A DNA stretch of 64,000 nucleotides. It comes from Thermococcus alcaliphilus. Lineage in GTDB: Archaea; Methanobacteriota_B; Thermococci; Thermococcales; Thermococcaceae. Positions 7,695 through 16,042 of this stretch are shown here, piece after piece. The stretch covers positions 1 through 64,000 of the forward strand of contig NZ_JAMXLV010000024.1 of the NCBI RefSeq assembly GCF_024054535.1. The letters run 5' to 3'. Each line of letters begins with the position of its first letter. The first letter of the stretch is position 1. The position numbers were made by a program, and so were the translations under genes. The notes under the pieces were generated by a model. It was given only the letters and a program-made list of their open reading frames with translations, was not told the origin of the DNA and did no database searches.

Positions 7695-8078
7695 TCATCT
7701 GCCCTTAATTAGAACGTTAACAAGCTTTACTTCTTTTCTTAGCTTTTCTTTAATCAGTTCGATAATCTCCGGATCGGTAAGATCGACTATTTCACCATTT
7801 TCAATCAAATTCACATGAGGTTCCGTGTTGATCTCAATCCGGGTCTCTCCTTCAACGGAAAAAACCTCTATGAGGCCAAGTTCTTTTAAAGCCATGACAT
7901 TAGAGTACAAGGTAGAGAAGCTCATGGTGGGGAACTCTTCTTTGATCTTCTTGAAAACTTCGCTGAGGGAAGGGTGAGAAGGGCCTAGTTCATCTATTAC
8001 CTCAAGTAACTTAAGTCTCTGGGGAGTAAGCTTGTATCCATTTTCCCTTAGCACTCCAACCGCTTTTTCTTTCCACAT
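7695..8078 (-). CDS. Fur/PerR-family transcriptional regulator
   Basis: 127 residues from the ATG at 8078. An in-frame GTG at 8099 is rejected because the TATA box (TTATAA at about 8101-8106) lies 25 bases before 8078, which implies a leaderless transcript starting there. N-terminal winged helix: NGYKLTPQRLKLLEVI, then SFSTLYSNVMALKELGLIE, the Fur recognition helix, followed by a short dimerisation domain. Both structural CxxC zinc sites of typical Fur/PerR proteins are missing and the His-rich site is reduced to one PH motif, so metal use may differ. Divergent from the Dps-like gene with a 17-bp palindrome in between, so it likely controls both. Confidence 0.85.
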   Translation of the reverse strand: MWKEKAVGVLRENGYKLTPQRLKLLEVIDELGPSHPSLSEVFKKIKEEFPTMSFSTLYSNVMALKELGLIEVFSVEGETRIEINTEPHVNLIENGEIVDLTDPEIIELIKEKLRKEVKLVNVLIKGR

Positions 8079-8116
8079 GTTTTTGAGTATGCACTGCACT
8101 TTATAAGCTTTCCTAA

Positions 8117-8133
8117 TTAGAAATTATTTCTAA
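8117..8133. promoter_or_regulatory. 17-bp palindrome between the Fur-family and Dps-like genes
   Basis: Perfect inverted repeat TTAGAAATTATTTCTAA (8-bp arms around one T). It sits just upstream of the leftward TATA box of the Fur-family gene and in the promoter region of the rightward Dps-like gene. Size and position fit a Fur/PerR-type operator; binding is inferred. Confidence 0.55.
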
Positions 8134-8181
8134 ATAGAAAAGCTTATTAAGAAAAAATACATACTAAAATTGGTGAAACCC

Positions 8182-8739
8182 ATGTCGGAACACAATAGGA
8201 GATTAATTGAAAGGGCAGGAATAGATGTAGAGAAATTGCTAGAACTTCTCGTTAAAGCGGCTGCAGCAGAGTTCACAACATATTACTACTACACCATACT
8301 TAGAAACCATGCAACAGGTCTAGAAGGAGAAGCCATTAAGGAGATAATTGAAGATGCAAGGCTTGAAGATAGAAACCATTTTGAAGCCCTTGTACCGAGG
8401 ATATACGAGCTCGGAGGGGATCTACCAAAGGACATTAGAGAATTTGCCGATCTAGCCTCTTGTAGAGATGCCTATCTGCCAGAAGAGCCCACTATCGAAA
8501 ACCTTCTAAAGGTTCTTCTTGAAGCTGAGAGGTGTGCCGTTGGGGTTTATACGGAGATATGCAACTACACACTCGGAAAGGATCCAAGAACCTATGACCT
8601 TGCACTTGCTATTCTGCATGAGGAAATAGAACATGAAGCATGGTTTGAAGAGCTCTTAACTGGAAAGCCGAGCGGCCACTTCAGGAGGGGGAAACCCGGG
8701 GAAAGCCCATACGTCTCAAAGTTTTTGAGAACGAAGTGA
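8182..8739 (+). CDS. Dps-like protein (DPSL, thioferritin)
   Basis: 185 residues; the ATG at 8182 follows GGTGA, while a TTG twelve bases earlier lies before the ribosome site. Bacterioferritin-like diiron ligands are visible: [33 protein letters not shown] and [10 protein letters not shown]. Cysteines at [18 protein letters not shown] and TEICNY form the paired-Cys (thioferritin) motif of archaeal DPSL proteins, known from Sulfolobus and Pyrococcus. These make 12-subunit cages that oxidise ferrous iron with peroxide and protect DNA. Divergent from the Fur-family gene and upstream of the encapsulin fusion, as in P. furiosus. Confidence 0.88.
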   Translation: MSEHNRRLIERAGIDVEKLLELLVKAAAAEFTTYYYYTILRNHATGLEGEAIKEIIEDARLEDRNHFEALVPRIYELGGDLPKDIREFADLASCRDAYLPEEPTIENLLKVLLEAERCAVGVYTEICNYTLGKDPRTYDLALAILHEEIEHEAWFEELLTGKPSGHFRRGKPGESPYVSKFLRTK

Positions 8740-8775
8740 GTTTTGAATTAACATCCTTTTTATTTTCTTTGGAAA

Positions 8776-8798
8776 ACCTTATTAACATGAAAGTCGAA
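8776..8798 (+). promoter_or_regulatory. ACCTT-N13-TCGAA promoter element of the encapsulin gene
   Basis: ACCTT at 8776-8780 and TCGAA at 8794-8798 are separated by exactly 13 bases, overlapping the TATA-like CTTATTAA. The same elements with the same spacing occur at the rubrerythrin and 2-oxoacid oxidoreductase promoters. The ten bases AAAGTCGAAC are shared exactly with the latter. Confidence 0.45.
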
Positions 8799-8817
8799 CA
8801 TTAAAATGGTGATTTGA

Positions 8818-9858
8818 GTGTTGGCAATAAACCCAACTCTGATAAATAGGGATAAGCCCTATTCTAAGGAAGAGCTTATGGAAGCCCTAAGGCTGGCAAC
8901 CATAGCCGAGCTCGATGCTGTAAACTTGTATGAACAGATGGCAAGATTTACGGAGGATGAAAGGTTCAAAAAGGTCTTCTTGGACGTTGCAAGAGAAGAA
9001 AAGGCACACGTGGGGGAGTTCATGGCTCTTCTGCTAAGCTTAGACCCAGAGCAGATTAGTGAACTTAAGGATGGATTTGAGGAGGTTGAGGAGTTAACAG
9101 GAATTAAAACCGAACTCAACTCTCAGGAGGAGAATGAAATGGAAGAAAATGGATATCTCAAGGTTTTAAGGGAAGCCCTTCTCGATGCAATTGAAAAGGG
9201 GAGAACGTTAACTCATTCACTTCCAAAAACAAAAATAACTGGCCAATCATTTAGAGTGGACATCATAAGCTTCGAGGATGGCGTGAAAGTAGTTAAACAG
9301 GAGTACAGGCCAATCCCAATGCTCACAAAGAAGTTCTACGTTGGACTGAGAGAGCTTAACGATGGAACTTACGATCCAGCTATAGCTGTGAAAGCTGGAG
9401 AATTGCTTGTCAAAGACGAGGAAAACCTGATAATAAATGAGATACTTTCAACTGGAGGGATAAAAAGATTAAAGCTCGGCCCATGGGAAAACACAGAAGA
9501 GGCATTAGATGAACTTATGAATGCTCTCCAAGAAGCATCAAAGGCCTCTGCAGGTCCTTTTGGAGTAATAATCCATCCAAAGAGATATGCCAAGCTCTTG
9601 AGAGTTCACGAGAAGGGTGGAAGAATGCTCATAGAGGTTTTGAAAGGGGTATTCAAAGGTGGTATCCTAGTTACCCCAAGCATCGACGAAAACAAAGTAA
9701 TCGTGTTCGCAAACACCCCAGCAGTTCTTGACGTTGTCATCGGCCAGGATGCAGATCTAAAAGAGCTCGGACCAGAAGGGGAAGAAGTAGCGTTTTTAGC
9801 AAGTGAAGCCCTAGCAGTAAGGATAAAGAGCCCAGAGGCAATTGTAGTCCTCGAATGA
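8818..9858 (+). CDS. encapsulin shell protein with fused N-terminal ferritin-like domain (PfV type)
   Basis: 346 residues beginning at GTG 8818. Residues 1-100 are a ferritin-like half-bundle (AELDAVNLYEQM and AREEKAHVGEF give the E and ExxH ligands). After a Glu/Asn-rich linker (about 100-115), the rest is an HK97-fold encapsulin shell: GRTLTHSLP, SFRVDII, KKFYVGLRELNDGTYDP and the C-terminal SPEAIVVLE. From memory it matches the P. furiosus virus-like particle protein PF1192 closely along its length. In this layout the ferritin-like cargo is built into the shell subunit, and the assembled shell stores oxidised iron. Follows the Dps-like gene but has its own promoter. Confidence 0.93.
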   Translation: MLAINPTLINRDKPYSKEELMEALRLATIAELDAVNLYEQMARFTEDERFKKVFLDVAREEKAHVGEFMALLLSLDPEQISELKDGFEEVEELTGIKTELNSQEENEMEENGYLKVLREALLDAIEKGRTLTHSLPKTKITGQSFRVDIISFEDGVKVVKQEYRPIPMLTKKFYVGLRELNDGTYDPAIAVKAGELLVKDEENLIINEILSTGGIKRLKLGPWENTEEALDELMNALQEASKASAGPFGVIIHPKRYAKLLRVHEKGGRMLIEVLKGVFKGGILVTPSIDENKVIVFANTPAVLDVVIGQDADLKELGPEGEEVAFLASEALAVRIKSPEAIVVLE

Positions 9859-9887
9859 CCCCCTTCTTATTTTTTGGAGGAAACTTA

Positions 9888-10397
9888 ATGGAAAAGAACG
9901 CCCAAAAAGATATTAAAAAGACAAAGAACAGCCTCAAAAGGCTCCTAAAAGAATTACCAACAGAGGAACTTTTATCACTTTATTTTGATTTTATTCTTCA
10001 AGAAAAATTGTTAAAAGAGCTCCCTAAAGCAGAAATGGAAATAGAGAGAGTTTTGGGAAAGTTTTGGAGCGACAGTGTTGTGGAGAACGTTGAGGTGTAT
10101 AATCTCGGCGGAATGTGTTATAAAGAAAAGGTTCCAGCAGTCAGAATGGGAAGAGAGGAGCTTGCAGAGAGAAGAACCCTTTTTTATGCGGAACCCTTTC
10201 CAGAGAACCTTCCCAAAGAAAAGAAAGCTACTGTTAAAGATATAGTGTTCAGATTAATTGAGGTCAACAACGCGGAACTTGAAGTTTTTGAAAAATTAAA
10301 ATCAAAATCTCCCTTAGAAGACGTGATTTTCAAACTAATTAGGGAGAGTTTACTTCAGCATTCGAGACTTTTAAAGGAGTTGCTGGCTCTTCTCTGA
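9888..10397 (+). CDS. unknown helical protein encoded directly after encapsulin
   Basis: 169 residues from the ATG at 9888, eight bases after GGAGGA; an ATG at 9855 overlapping the encapsulin stop (ATGA) is less likely. Strongly charged and helical. The last 50 residues (IEVNNAELEVFEKL and RESLLQHSRLLKEL) look like two helices of a ferritin-like bundle, but the ExxH motif is degenerate. Residues about 65-95 are non-helical with YNLGGMCYKEK. No known family. Tight coupling (29 bases) to encapsulin suggests a shell-associated or cargo protein; that is inference. Confidence 0.6.
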   Translation: MEKNAQKDIKKTKNSLKRLLKELPTEELLSLYFDFILQEKLLKELPKAEMEIERVLGKFWSDSVVENVEVYNLGGMCYKEKVPAVRMGREELAERRTLFYAEPFPENLPKEKKATVKDIVFRLIEVNNAELEVFEKLKSKSPLEDVIFKLIRESLLQHSRLLKELLALL

Positions 10398-10455
10398 CGC
10401 TATAATGGGAAAGGTATATAACTTTCAAATACCATATTATGAACTGGTGATTCCT

Positions 10456-10902
10456 ATGGTCGAACCTCTTGTTAAAAAGGCTGCCGAAGTTGAGGATAAG
10501 GCAGCCAAAAGCTATACCGAAGGACTGGCAAAGATTAGGGGACAGGGGTTGAAGTACACCGATACAGAGGCGGTTGTGACAAGAATAGCCGTCGATACAA
10601 TTATACACAAACACTTAATGAAAGCAATCCTTGAGGCCCAGAAAGAGCTTGAGAAATTTAGAAAAGGTTATGAACACGTGAAAGAACCAGGGGAAATAGA
10701 ACCTTCCAAAGAACAGGCTCTTCTTGTGAAAAGGTTTGCCGAGATGCACTTAGATATTGAGAAAGACATGATAGAAACATACAAAAAGATGGCAGAAAAG
10801 ATGACCCATCCGCTCTTCAAAGGGCTCGCTGAGGCCCTTGTTAAAAATGAGGAAGAACACCACAGACTTTTGGCTGAGCTTATAGCGAAGTATAAAGAAT
10901 GA
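10456..10902 (+). CDS. ferritin-like protein with a variant first iron site
   Basis: 148 residues from the ATG at 10456 after GGTGAT; the open frame extends to 10405 but that stretch contains the TATA box (GTATATAAC) and is rejected. The second half has normal ligands (LDIEKDMIETY and NEEEHHRLL). The first half has EVEDKAAKSY followed by DTIIHKHLM, in which the usual ExxH glutamate is not in register. Either the first iron has altered coordination or one site is lost. It belongs to the same encapsulin/Dps neighbourhood but has its own promoter. Confidence 0.75.
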   Translation: MVEPLVKKAAEVEDKAAKSYTEGLAKIRGQGLKYTDTEAVVTRIAVDTIIHKHLMKAILEAQKELEKFRKGYEHVKEPGEIEPSKEQALLVKRFAEMHLDIEKDMIETYKKMAEKMTHPLFKGLAEALVKNEEEHHRLLAELIAKYKE

Positions 10903-11105
10903 GGCAAACAAAACGTCTTCCCTTTTTCAGCTTTTTTAGACTCTAGGCTCTCATTTTAGCTACTCATATTGACTCAAAGCCTTCAAGGCTAAAAGCGCTA
11001 TTCCCAGAGATGCTCAACATACTTCGTTCGAAGGACTGGCTAATAATGCTCTAAGGGAGAAAATTTTAAGTACAACAAACACAAATTATTAAAGAGGTGA
11101 TTGGA

Positions 11106-11918
11106 ATGGTTGTCCTTGAGAAGCCGCTCCCCTACGTGGGAGTGAAGCCTGTTCAGGTGATAACTGCGATAGCAGTACTCATAGTGGGCTACATCGTGGC
11201 AAAGATCGTCGTCAGCATGTTCAAGAAGGGCCTGAAGAAGACGAAGCTCCCGGAGCTCGTCGTTGAGTTCCTCGGGAGGTTCCTAAGTGCCCTCCTCTAC
11301 GTTGCAGTGATACTGCTGGCAGTTAGAGCGTTAGGCGTCGAAGTCGGTTCAGTAGTTCTCGGCCTGTCGGCGGTCATAGGCTTGATCTTGGGCTTCGGCA
11401 TGCAGGACACGCTAACAAACCTGGCAGCCGGCGTCTGGATTGCCGCTTTAAGGCCAATTGACATGGGTGAGGTCGTTGAGGTAGCTGGAAAGGTCGGTAA
11501 GGTCAACGTCGTCGGCATAATGAGCACCGAGCTTTTAACAGGTGACAACGTGCTCATAACGATCCCCAATAAGCTCGTCTGGGGCAACGTAATAACCAAC
11601 TACACCAGGATGCCCACGAGGAGGGTCGACGTCAACGTCGGCGTCGCCTACGGAACGGACCTCGACAAGGCCATTAAGATCGCCATGGACCTCATGCAGA
11701 ACCACCCGAAGGTTCTCAAAGACCCAGCTCCGACGGTGGTTATAACAGAGCTCGCAGACTCGTCAATAAACCTCCAGCTCAGGGCTTGGGCTAAGACCGA
11801 AGACTACTGGGCGGTCAAGGGAGACATCACCAAGGGCATCTACGAGGCCTATGTGAAAGAAGGAATAGAGATACCATTCCCACAGATGGACGTTCACATA
11901 AAAGAAATGCCAAAGTGA
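11106..11918 (+). CDS. mscS: small-conductance mechanosensitive channel (MscS family)
   Basis: 270 residues from the ATG at 11106 after GAGGTGAT. Three transmembrane helices (about 15-35, 55-78 and 82-105), the last being the Gly/Ala-rich pore helix with GFGMQDTLTNLAAG. The beta domain follows (GEVVEVAGKVGKVNVVGIMST, IPNK, GNVITNY) and then a C-terminal alpha/beta domain ending in FPQMDVHI. Opens under membrane tension to release solutes on hypo-osmotic shock. Codons are strikingly rich in third-position C and G compared with genes to its left. Convergent with, and overlapping by 25 bases, the OpuC-type uptake operon. Confidence 0.92.
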   Translation: MVVLEKPLPYVGVKPVQVITAIAVLIVGYIVAKIVVSMFKKGLKKTKLPELVVEFLGRFLSALLYVAVILLAVRALGVEVGSVVLGLSAVIGLILGFGMQDTLTNLAAGVWIAALRPIDMGEVVEVAGKVGKVNVVGIMSTELLTGDNVLITIPNKLVWGNVITNYTRMPTRRVDVNVGVAYGTDLDKAIKIAMDLMQNHPKVLKDPAPTVVITELADSSINLQLRAWAKTEDYWAVKGDITKGIYEAYVKEGIEIPFPQMDVHIKEMPK

Positions 11919-12697
11919 GCTAAAAACTCCTCTGCTATCTCTTGCTCTTCTCTTTCTTCGAAGTCAAACTTTCTGTTGAGTTCTCTCATAGTTTCAACGC
12001 TGATTTTTTCTTCAAGCCTCTTTAGTGTAGTAACAGCTTTTTCAGGTAAGTCTTTGCCGATTATGATCGCCTCATAAACCGGAATTGCCTTTTTGTCGTC
12101 CTCAAGTGTCCTCAGATTAAACACTATTACTCTTGCGTCGGTCGTAAAGGCAGTGATCACATCTACTTCGCCCTTCGATATGGCCTCGTACATCTCCCGG
12201 GGCATAAGGGGCTTTATCTCCCTGAACTCAAGGCCGTAAACAGCCTTTAGCCTCGGCAGACCGTCGGGCCTCTCGACGTAGGGAGCAGGACAGGCGAAGG
12301 TAAGGCTTTTCGATATCCTCGCGAGATCGCTTATGGTTCTAAGGTTATTCTCTTCGGCGAATTCCTCTCTTACAGCCAAGGCAAAATCATTCCGAAAGCC
12401 GAGCCTCGCAACTACTTCTATTCCCTTCCCTTTGAACCCCTCCCTGACGGCCTCAAAGACCTTCTCCTCGTCCCACTCCTCCATGGGCGGGAGCTTAAGA
12501 AGGGCGTTGTAGGCCGTTCCGGTGTACTCGACGTAGAGGTTTATCTCTCCCATCTCAAGCGCCTCAAAGTTTGCCTCCAGCCTCGGTTCGCTTACCCTCA
12601 CCTCGTACTCAAACCCTTCCATCTGGAGGAGCTTACCAATGATATGGGCGAGGATCTTCTGCTCGTTGAAGGGCTTTGCCCCTATGACAACCTTCAT
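11894..12697 (-). CDS. OpuC-type substrate-binding protein lacking a signal peptide
   Basis: 267 residues. The fold matches glycine betaine/choline-binding proteins: starts MKVVIGAKPFNEQKILAHII, then [29 protein letters not shown] and the ligand-pocket TAFTTDARV. It is about 45% similar by eye to the lipoprotein at 15061 but starts where that mature protein starts, with no signal sequence or lipobox. Its ATG abuts the TGA of the permease at 12698; a GGTG ribosome site is present in the permease end. Either it acts in the cytoplasm, or it derives from a permease-binding protein fusion split at this stop. Last gene of the operon. Confidence 0.82.
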   Translation of the reverse strand: MKVVIGAKPFNEQKILAHIIGKLLQMEGFEYEVRVSEPRLEANFEALEMGEINLYVEYTGTAYNALLKLPPMEEWDEEKVFEAVREGFKGKGIEVVARLGFRNDFALAVREEFAEENNLRTISDLARISKSLTFACPAPYVERPDGLPRLKAVYGLEFREIKPLMPREMYEAISKGEVDVITAFTTDARVIVFNLRTLEDDKKAIPVYEAIIIGKDLPEKAVTTLKRLEEKISVETMRELNRKFDFEEREEQEIAEEFLAHFGISFM

Positions 12698-13315
12698 TCA
12701 AGCACCCCCTATGCCCTTTGGAGTAATTCTTTTTTCGATGTAGGAAAAGCTAACGTCAATAAACACCGCCATCAGTATGGCTGGAATCGAACCCGCGAGG
12801 ATTTTGTCCGTGTTAAAGCTAGCTAAACCCTCAAAAACTAAACTTCCCAGCCCTCCGGAACCAATTATTGCGGTTAATATCGCTATCGAGTTTGCCAGAA
12901 CGGCGGCAAACTTTATGCCTGCAAACATGGCCGGATAAGCATGTGGAAAGCGTACGTACCTTATGATTTCCCATTCCGTAAGCCCAATACCCCTAGCAGC
13001 GTCTATCATTGCTTCATCCACCTCGCTGAGACCAACATAAGTATTCTTCACTATAGGGAGGAGTGCCCGAAGGAATATTGCAAAAACCGCAGGGGTAAAC
13101 CCTATTCCAAGGAGAGGAACCACTATCGCAACAACAGCAAAGCTCGGTATCGCTTGCACGAGGTTGGCGAAGCCCATTATAAATGAGGCTAACCTTTTGC
13201 TCTTGAGTGAGAGTATGGCTAGAGGTATTCCAACGGCTATGCTCAGGAAGAGAGAAGCATAAGTCAAAACGAGGTGCTCCCCAAAGACTCCAAGAACCCT
13301 CTCAACGCCTACCAT
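12698..13315 (-). CDS. osmoprotectant ABC transporter permease (OpuCB/ProW family), second copy
   Basis: 205 residues with five to six hydrophobic helices and the permease EAA loop: EVDEAMIDAARGIGLTEWEI, then VRFPHAYPAMFAGIKFA. Forms the membrane channel of a glycine betaine/choline-type importer with its partner at 13302, which it overlaps by 14 bases. The C-terminus ends abruptly at the stop that abuts the signal-less binding protein. Two permease genes in one operon imply a heterodimeric channel. Confidence 0.88.
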   Translation of the reverse strand: MVGVERVLGVFGEHLVLTYASLFLSIAVGIPLAILSLKSKRLASFIMGFANLVQAIPSFAVVAIVVPLLGIGFTPAVFAIFLRALLPIVKNTYVGLSEVDEAMIDAARGIGLTEWEIIRYVRFPHAYPAMFAGIKFAAVLANSIAILTAIIGSGGLGSLVFEGLASFNTDKILAGSIPAILMAVFIDVSFSYIEKRITPKGIGGA

Positions 13316-13931
13316 AGCGATCCCTCAGATAGCGTTCTATTAATGCAGCAACTCCATCGAGTATTAATGCCAGAATCCCAACCCACAAACCTGTGACGAT
13401 AATTATGTCCCTGTCGTAGAGGTGTATGCCCGTCTGTATCGGAGCCCCAAGGCCACCAGCCGCTATCAGGCCGCCAAGTGTAACGACGCCCATGGTAAAA
13501 ACAACAGCTATTCTTACGCCGGCCGCTATTAAAGGTAAGGCCAAGGGAAAGCGCACCTTTATGAGCATCTCCCGCTCGTTGAGGCCTATCGCTTCGGCCA
13601 CCTCGATGTAGCTCCTCTCAACGCTCGTCAGCCCCGTGTAGGTGTTTCTAGCTATGGGAAGGATGGAGTAGATGACCGAGGCCGCTATCGTTGGCCTCTC
13701 CCCGAGGCCAAGAATGGGCAGGAGGAGAACGAGGAGTGCGAGCGTTGGCACGGTCTCCAGGATGTTGAGGACGTTGAACACTATTGGAGTCAACTTTGGC
13801 CGCCTGTAGAGGTAAAGGCCGAGGAGAACGCCGATAACGATCGATAAGGCCAGGGCTATCCCGAACATGCGGAGGTGCTCAAGCGTCCTTTGGGTGAGGT
13901 TCTGGCTCTCCCATACCCATCTAATGTCCAT
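13302..13931 (-). CDS. osmoprotectant ABC transporter permease (OpuCB/ProW family), first copy
   Basis: 209 residues with about six hydrophobic helices. EAA-type loop: SVERSYIEVAEAIGLNEREM followed by KVRFPLALPLIAAG, which contacts the ATPase. Start ATG at 13931 with TGAGGGTC upstream, nine bases after the ATPase stop. Pairs with the overlapping permease gene. Confidence 0.88.
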   Translation of the reverse strand: MDIRWVWESQNLTQRTLEHLRMFGIALALSIVIGVLLGLYLYRRPKLTPIVFNVLNILETVPTLALLVLLLPILGLGERPTIAASVIYSILPIARNTYTGLTSVERSYIEVAEAIGLNEREMLIKVRFPLALPLIAAGVRIAVVFTMGVVTLGGLIAAGGLGAPIQTGIHLYDRDIIIVTGLWVGILALILDGVAALIERYLRDRYGRR

Positions 13932-13940
13932 TAAAGACCC

Positions 13941-15035
13941 TCACAAGAGCTTTAAAAGAACTTCATTAGCAAGTAAAATGCCAACGGGCTTTTCCCTCTC
14001 AACTACAACTCCAAGAAAGGCATTCCTGCGTTTCATCTCAGCCAAGGCGGAAGCGAGTGAATCATCGGGAGAAAATACAAGGGGCTCCATAAGAGCTTCC
14101 TCTAAATCCTGCGACTTTAAGAGAGATTTTAAATCCGTAACCCCTTTAAGTGCTCCTTTTTCCACTATAACTGCAAATTCGATGTTTTTATCTTTCATCC
14201 ACTGGAGTAACTCGTCCTTTTTCTTCACTTCCACTGTGTATCTCTCAACGTCCACCATGAGGTCTTTCACCTTCAGGGTGTCGAGATGCTTGAACTTCTT
14301 GTCCGCATTAACTAACTTAGCAACGAACTCATCCGCTGGATTAAGCACTAGCTCGTCAGGATACCCCACCTGAACGAGCTTTCCTTTTCTCATTATCGCT
14401 ATTCTATCGCCGAGCTTGAAGGCCTCCTCTATGTCGTGGGTTACAAAAACAATAGTCCTTCCAAGAACTTCTTTTATTCTCAAAAACTCCTCCTGGAGTT
14501 GCTTTCTCAAAATAGGGTCTAAAGCCCCAAAGGGCTCGTCCATAAGGAGGAGGGGAGGGTTCAAAGCCAAGGCCCTTGCGAGGCCAACCCTCTGCTGTTG
14601 ACCACCACTTAGCTGGTGAGGATAACGAGTGGCGAAGTCTTCAGGAAGAGCTACGAGGTGCAAGAGCTCTTTAACCCTCTTATCAATCTCTTCCTCACTC
14701 CAGCCCTCCAGTTTCAAAAGAAGTCCTATGTTATCTCTCACGGTCATGTGGGGGAAGAGTCCTATCTGCTGGATAACATAACCAATGCTCCTCCTAAGCT
14801 TTACAACATCAAACTCCTTAATGTTTCGCCCGTTGATAAAGATCTCACCCTCATCTGGCTCAATAAGGCGGTTTATAGTTCGCAGAAGAGTTGTTTTTCC
14901 AGAACCGCTTGGCCCTATGAGTATTAAAAGTTCACCGCCTATGATCTCAAGATTGACATGATCAACAGCCGTGAAATCCCCGTATCTTTTTGTAACATCT
15001 CTGAGCTCGACGGTCTCTATTCTGTTGAAGAGCAT
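13941..15035 (-). CDS. osmoprotectant ABC transporter ATPase with C-terminal CBS domains (OpuCA/ProV family)
   Basis: 364 residues from the ATG at 15035 after GGTGAT. ABC domain: Walker A GPSGSGKTT, Q-loop, signature LSGGQQQRVGLARAL, Walker B LLLMDEPFGALD and switch H in VTHDIEEAF. After residue 235, a tail with two CBS-like repeats (KVKDLMVDVERYTVEV ... GVTDLKSLL, and LMEPLVFSPDDSL ... ILLANEVLLKLL). In OpuA/OpuC systems this CBS tandem senses ionic strength and gates transport. Energises uptake of glycine betaine or a related solute. Confidence 0.93.
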   Translation of the reverse strand: MLFNRIETVELRDVTKRYGDFTAVDHVNLEIIGGELLILIGPSGSGKTTLLRTINRLIEPDEGEIFINGRNIKEFDVVKLRRSIGYVIQQIGLFPHMTVRDNIGLLLKLEGWSEEEIDKRVKELLHLVALPEDFATRYPHQLSGGQQQRVGLARALALNPPLLLMDEPFGALDPILRKQLQEEFLRIKEVLGRTIVFVTHDIEEAFKLGDRIAIMRKGKLVQVGYPDELVLNPADEFVAKLVNADKKFKHLDTLKVKDLMVDVERYTVEVKKKDELLQWMKDKNIEFAVIVEKGALKGVTDLKSLLKSQDLEEALMEPLVFSPDDSLASALAEMKRRNAFLGVVVEREKPVGILLANEVLLKLL

Positions 15036-15060
15036 TTCAATCACCATAAAGAAAAAAGAA

Positions 15061-15963
15061 TCAGCCCTTAAGGAGGCCTTTCTCAATTAAAAACTCTCTC
15101 GCTATTTCCCTCGCATCCTTCTTCTCCACGTCGTACTGGTAGTTAAGTTCTCTCATCGTGTCAGTGTCAATGAGCCCCTCGAGCTTCTTGAGGACTTCCA
15201 CTACTTCCGGATATTTGTCGGCGAACTCCTTCTTGATGAGTATGACGGCATCGTAGGGCGGTAGAGCTCCTTTATCGTCCTCGAGGATTTTGAGGCCGAA
15301 TAGGTCGACCCTCGCATCGGTCGTGTAGGCGGAGATGGCATCAACCTGTCCGTTCTTTATTGCCTCGTACATAAGCGTTGGCTCCATCTGCTTTACTTCC
15401 CCAAAGGTGAATCCGTAAACCTCCTTAATCCTAGGCAGGCCGTCCGGTCTCGTCGCAAACTCCGGGTCGGTTCCTAATGTCATCTTAGGTGCGTATGGAG
15501 CAAGATCACTGAGTTTTTCTAAGTTGTTCTTCTCTGCAAATTCTTTCTTAACGGCTATTGCATAATCGTCTCTAAAACCAAGCTTTACAAGGGTTAGAAC
15601 GCCATCACGTTTTAACATCTCTTCCTTGCTTTTCTCATAGACGTAGTCGGGATCCCACTTCTCCGGGGGATCGAGCTTGAGGATGTTGTTGTAGGCAGTT
15701 CCCGTATATTCTACATAGACGTGAATCTGCCCCCTCTTCAAGGCTTCATAATTAACCAAAGTCCCTCCAAGGCCCTCCTTAACCTCTGCCTTGAAGCCGT
15801 TCTCCTCAAGGAGAAGAGCTATCATGTGGGCTAAGATGTACTGCTCGTTAAAGGGCTTAGAACCTATCACTATAGTGGGAACTTCTTCCTTCTGGCCAAT
15901 GCAACCGCTTAAAAAAGCGACTACAATCAAACCAGCTAAAGCCAATGCACCAAACCTGTTCAT
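15061..15963 (-). CDS. OpuC-type osmoprotectant-binding lipoprotein
   Basis: 300 residues. N-terminal signal with lipobox LSGC (Cys21), so it is membrane-anchored outside. Mature domain begins [20 protein letters not shown] and contains [33 protein letters not shown] and [11 protein letters not shown], the hallmarks of glycine betaine/carnitine/choline-binding proteins of the OpuAC type. First gene of a five-gene leftward operon (binding protein, ATPase, two permeases, second binding protein). Substrate within the betaine/choline class cannot be told by eye. Confidence 0.9.
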   Translation of the reverse strand: MNRFGALALAGLIVVAFLSGCIGQKEEVPTIVIGSKPFNEQYILAHMIALLLEENGFKAEVKEGLGGTLVNYEALKRGQIHVYVEYTGTAYNNILKLDPPEKWDPDYVYEKSKEEMLKRDGVLTLVKLGFRDDYAIAVKKEFAEKNNLEKLSDLAPYAPKMTLGTDPEFATRPDGLPRIKEVYGFTFGEVKQMEPTLMYEAIKNGQVDAISAYTTDARVDLFGLKILEDDKGALPPYDAVILIKKEFADKYPEVVEVLKKLEGLIDTDTMRELNYQYDVEKKDAREIAREFLIEKGLLKG

Positions 15964-16042
15964 CTTTACACACCTGTATTTAATTGTTCGGTCTTTCTAA
16001 TAAAGTTTTCGAAAAATTAAAAACAAAAGTACCAACTTCGAA

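Noticed and set aside
10405-10455. 51-base 5' extension of the ferritin-like gene
   Set aside because: Contains the TATA box GTATATAAC, so it is promoter DNA.
10965-11060. Possible transposase remnant (short frame MLNILRSKDWLIML) between the ferritin-like gene and mscS
   Set aside because: Too short and without recognisable motif; nothing else supports a gene in 10903-11105.
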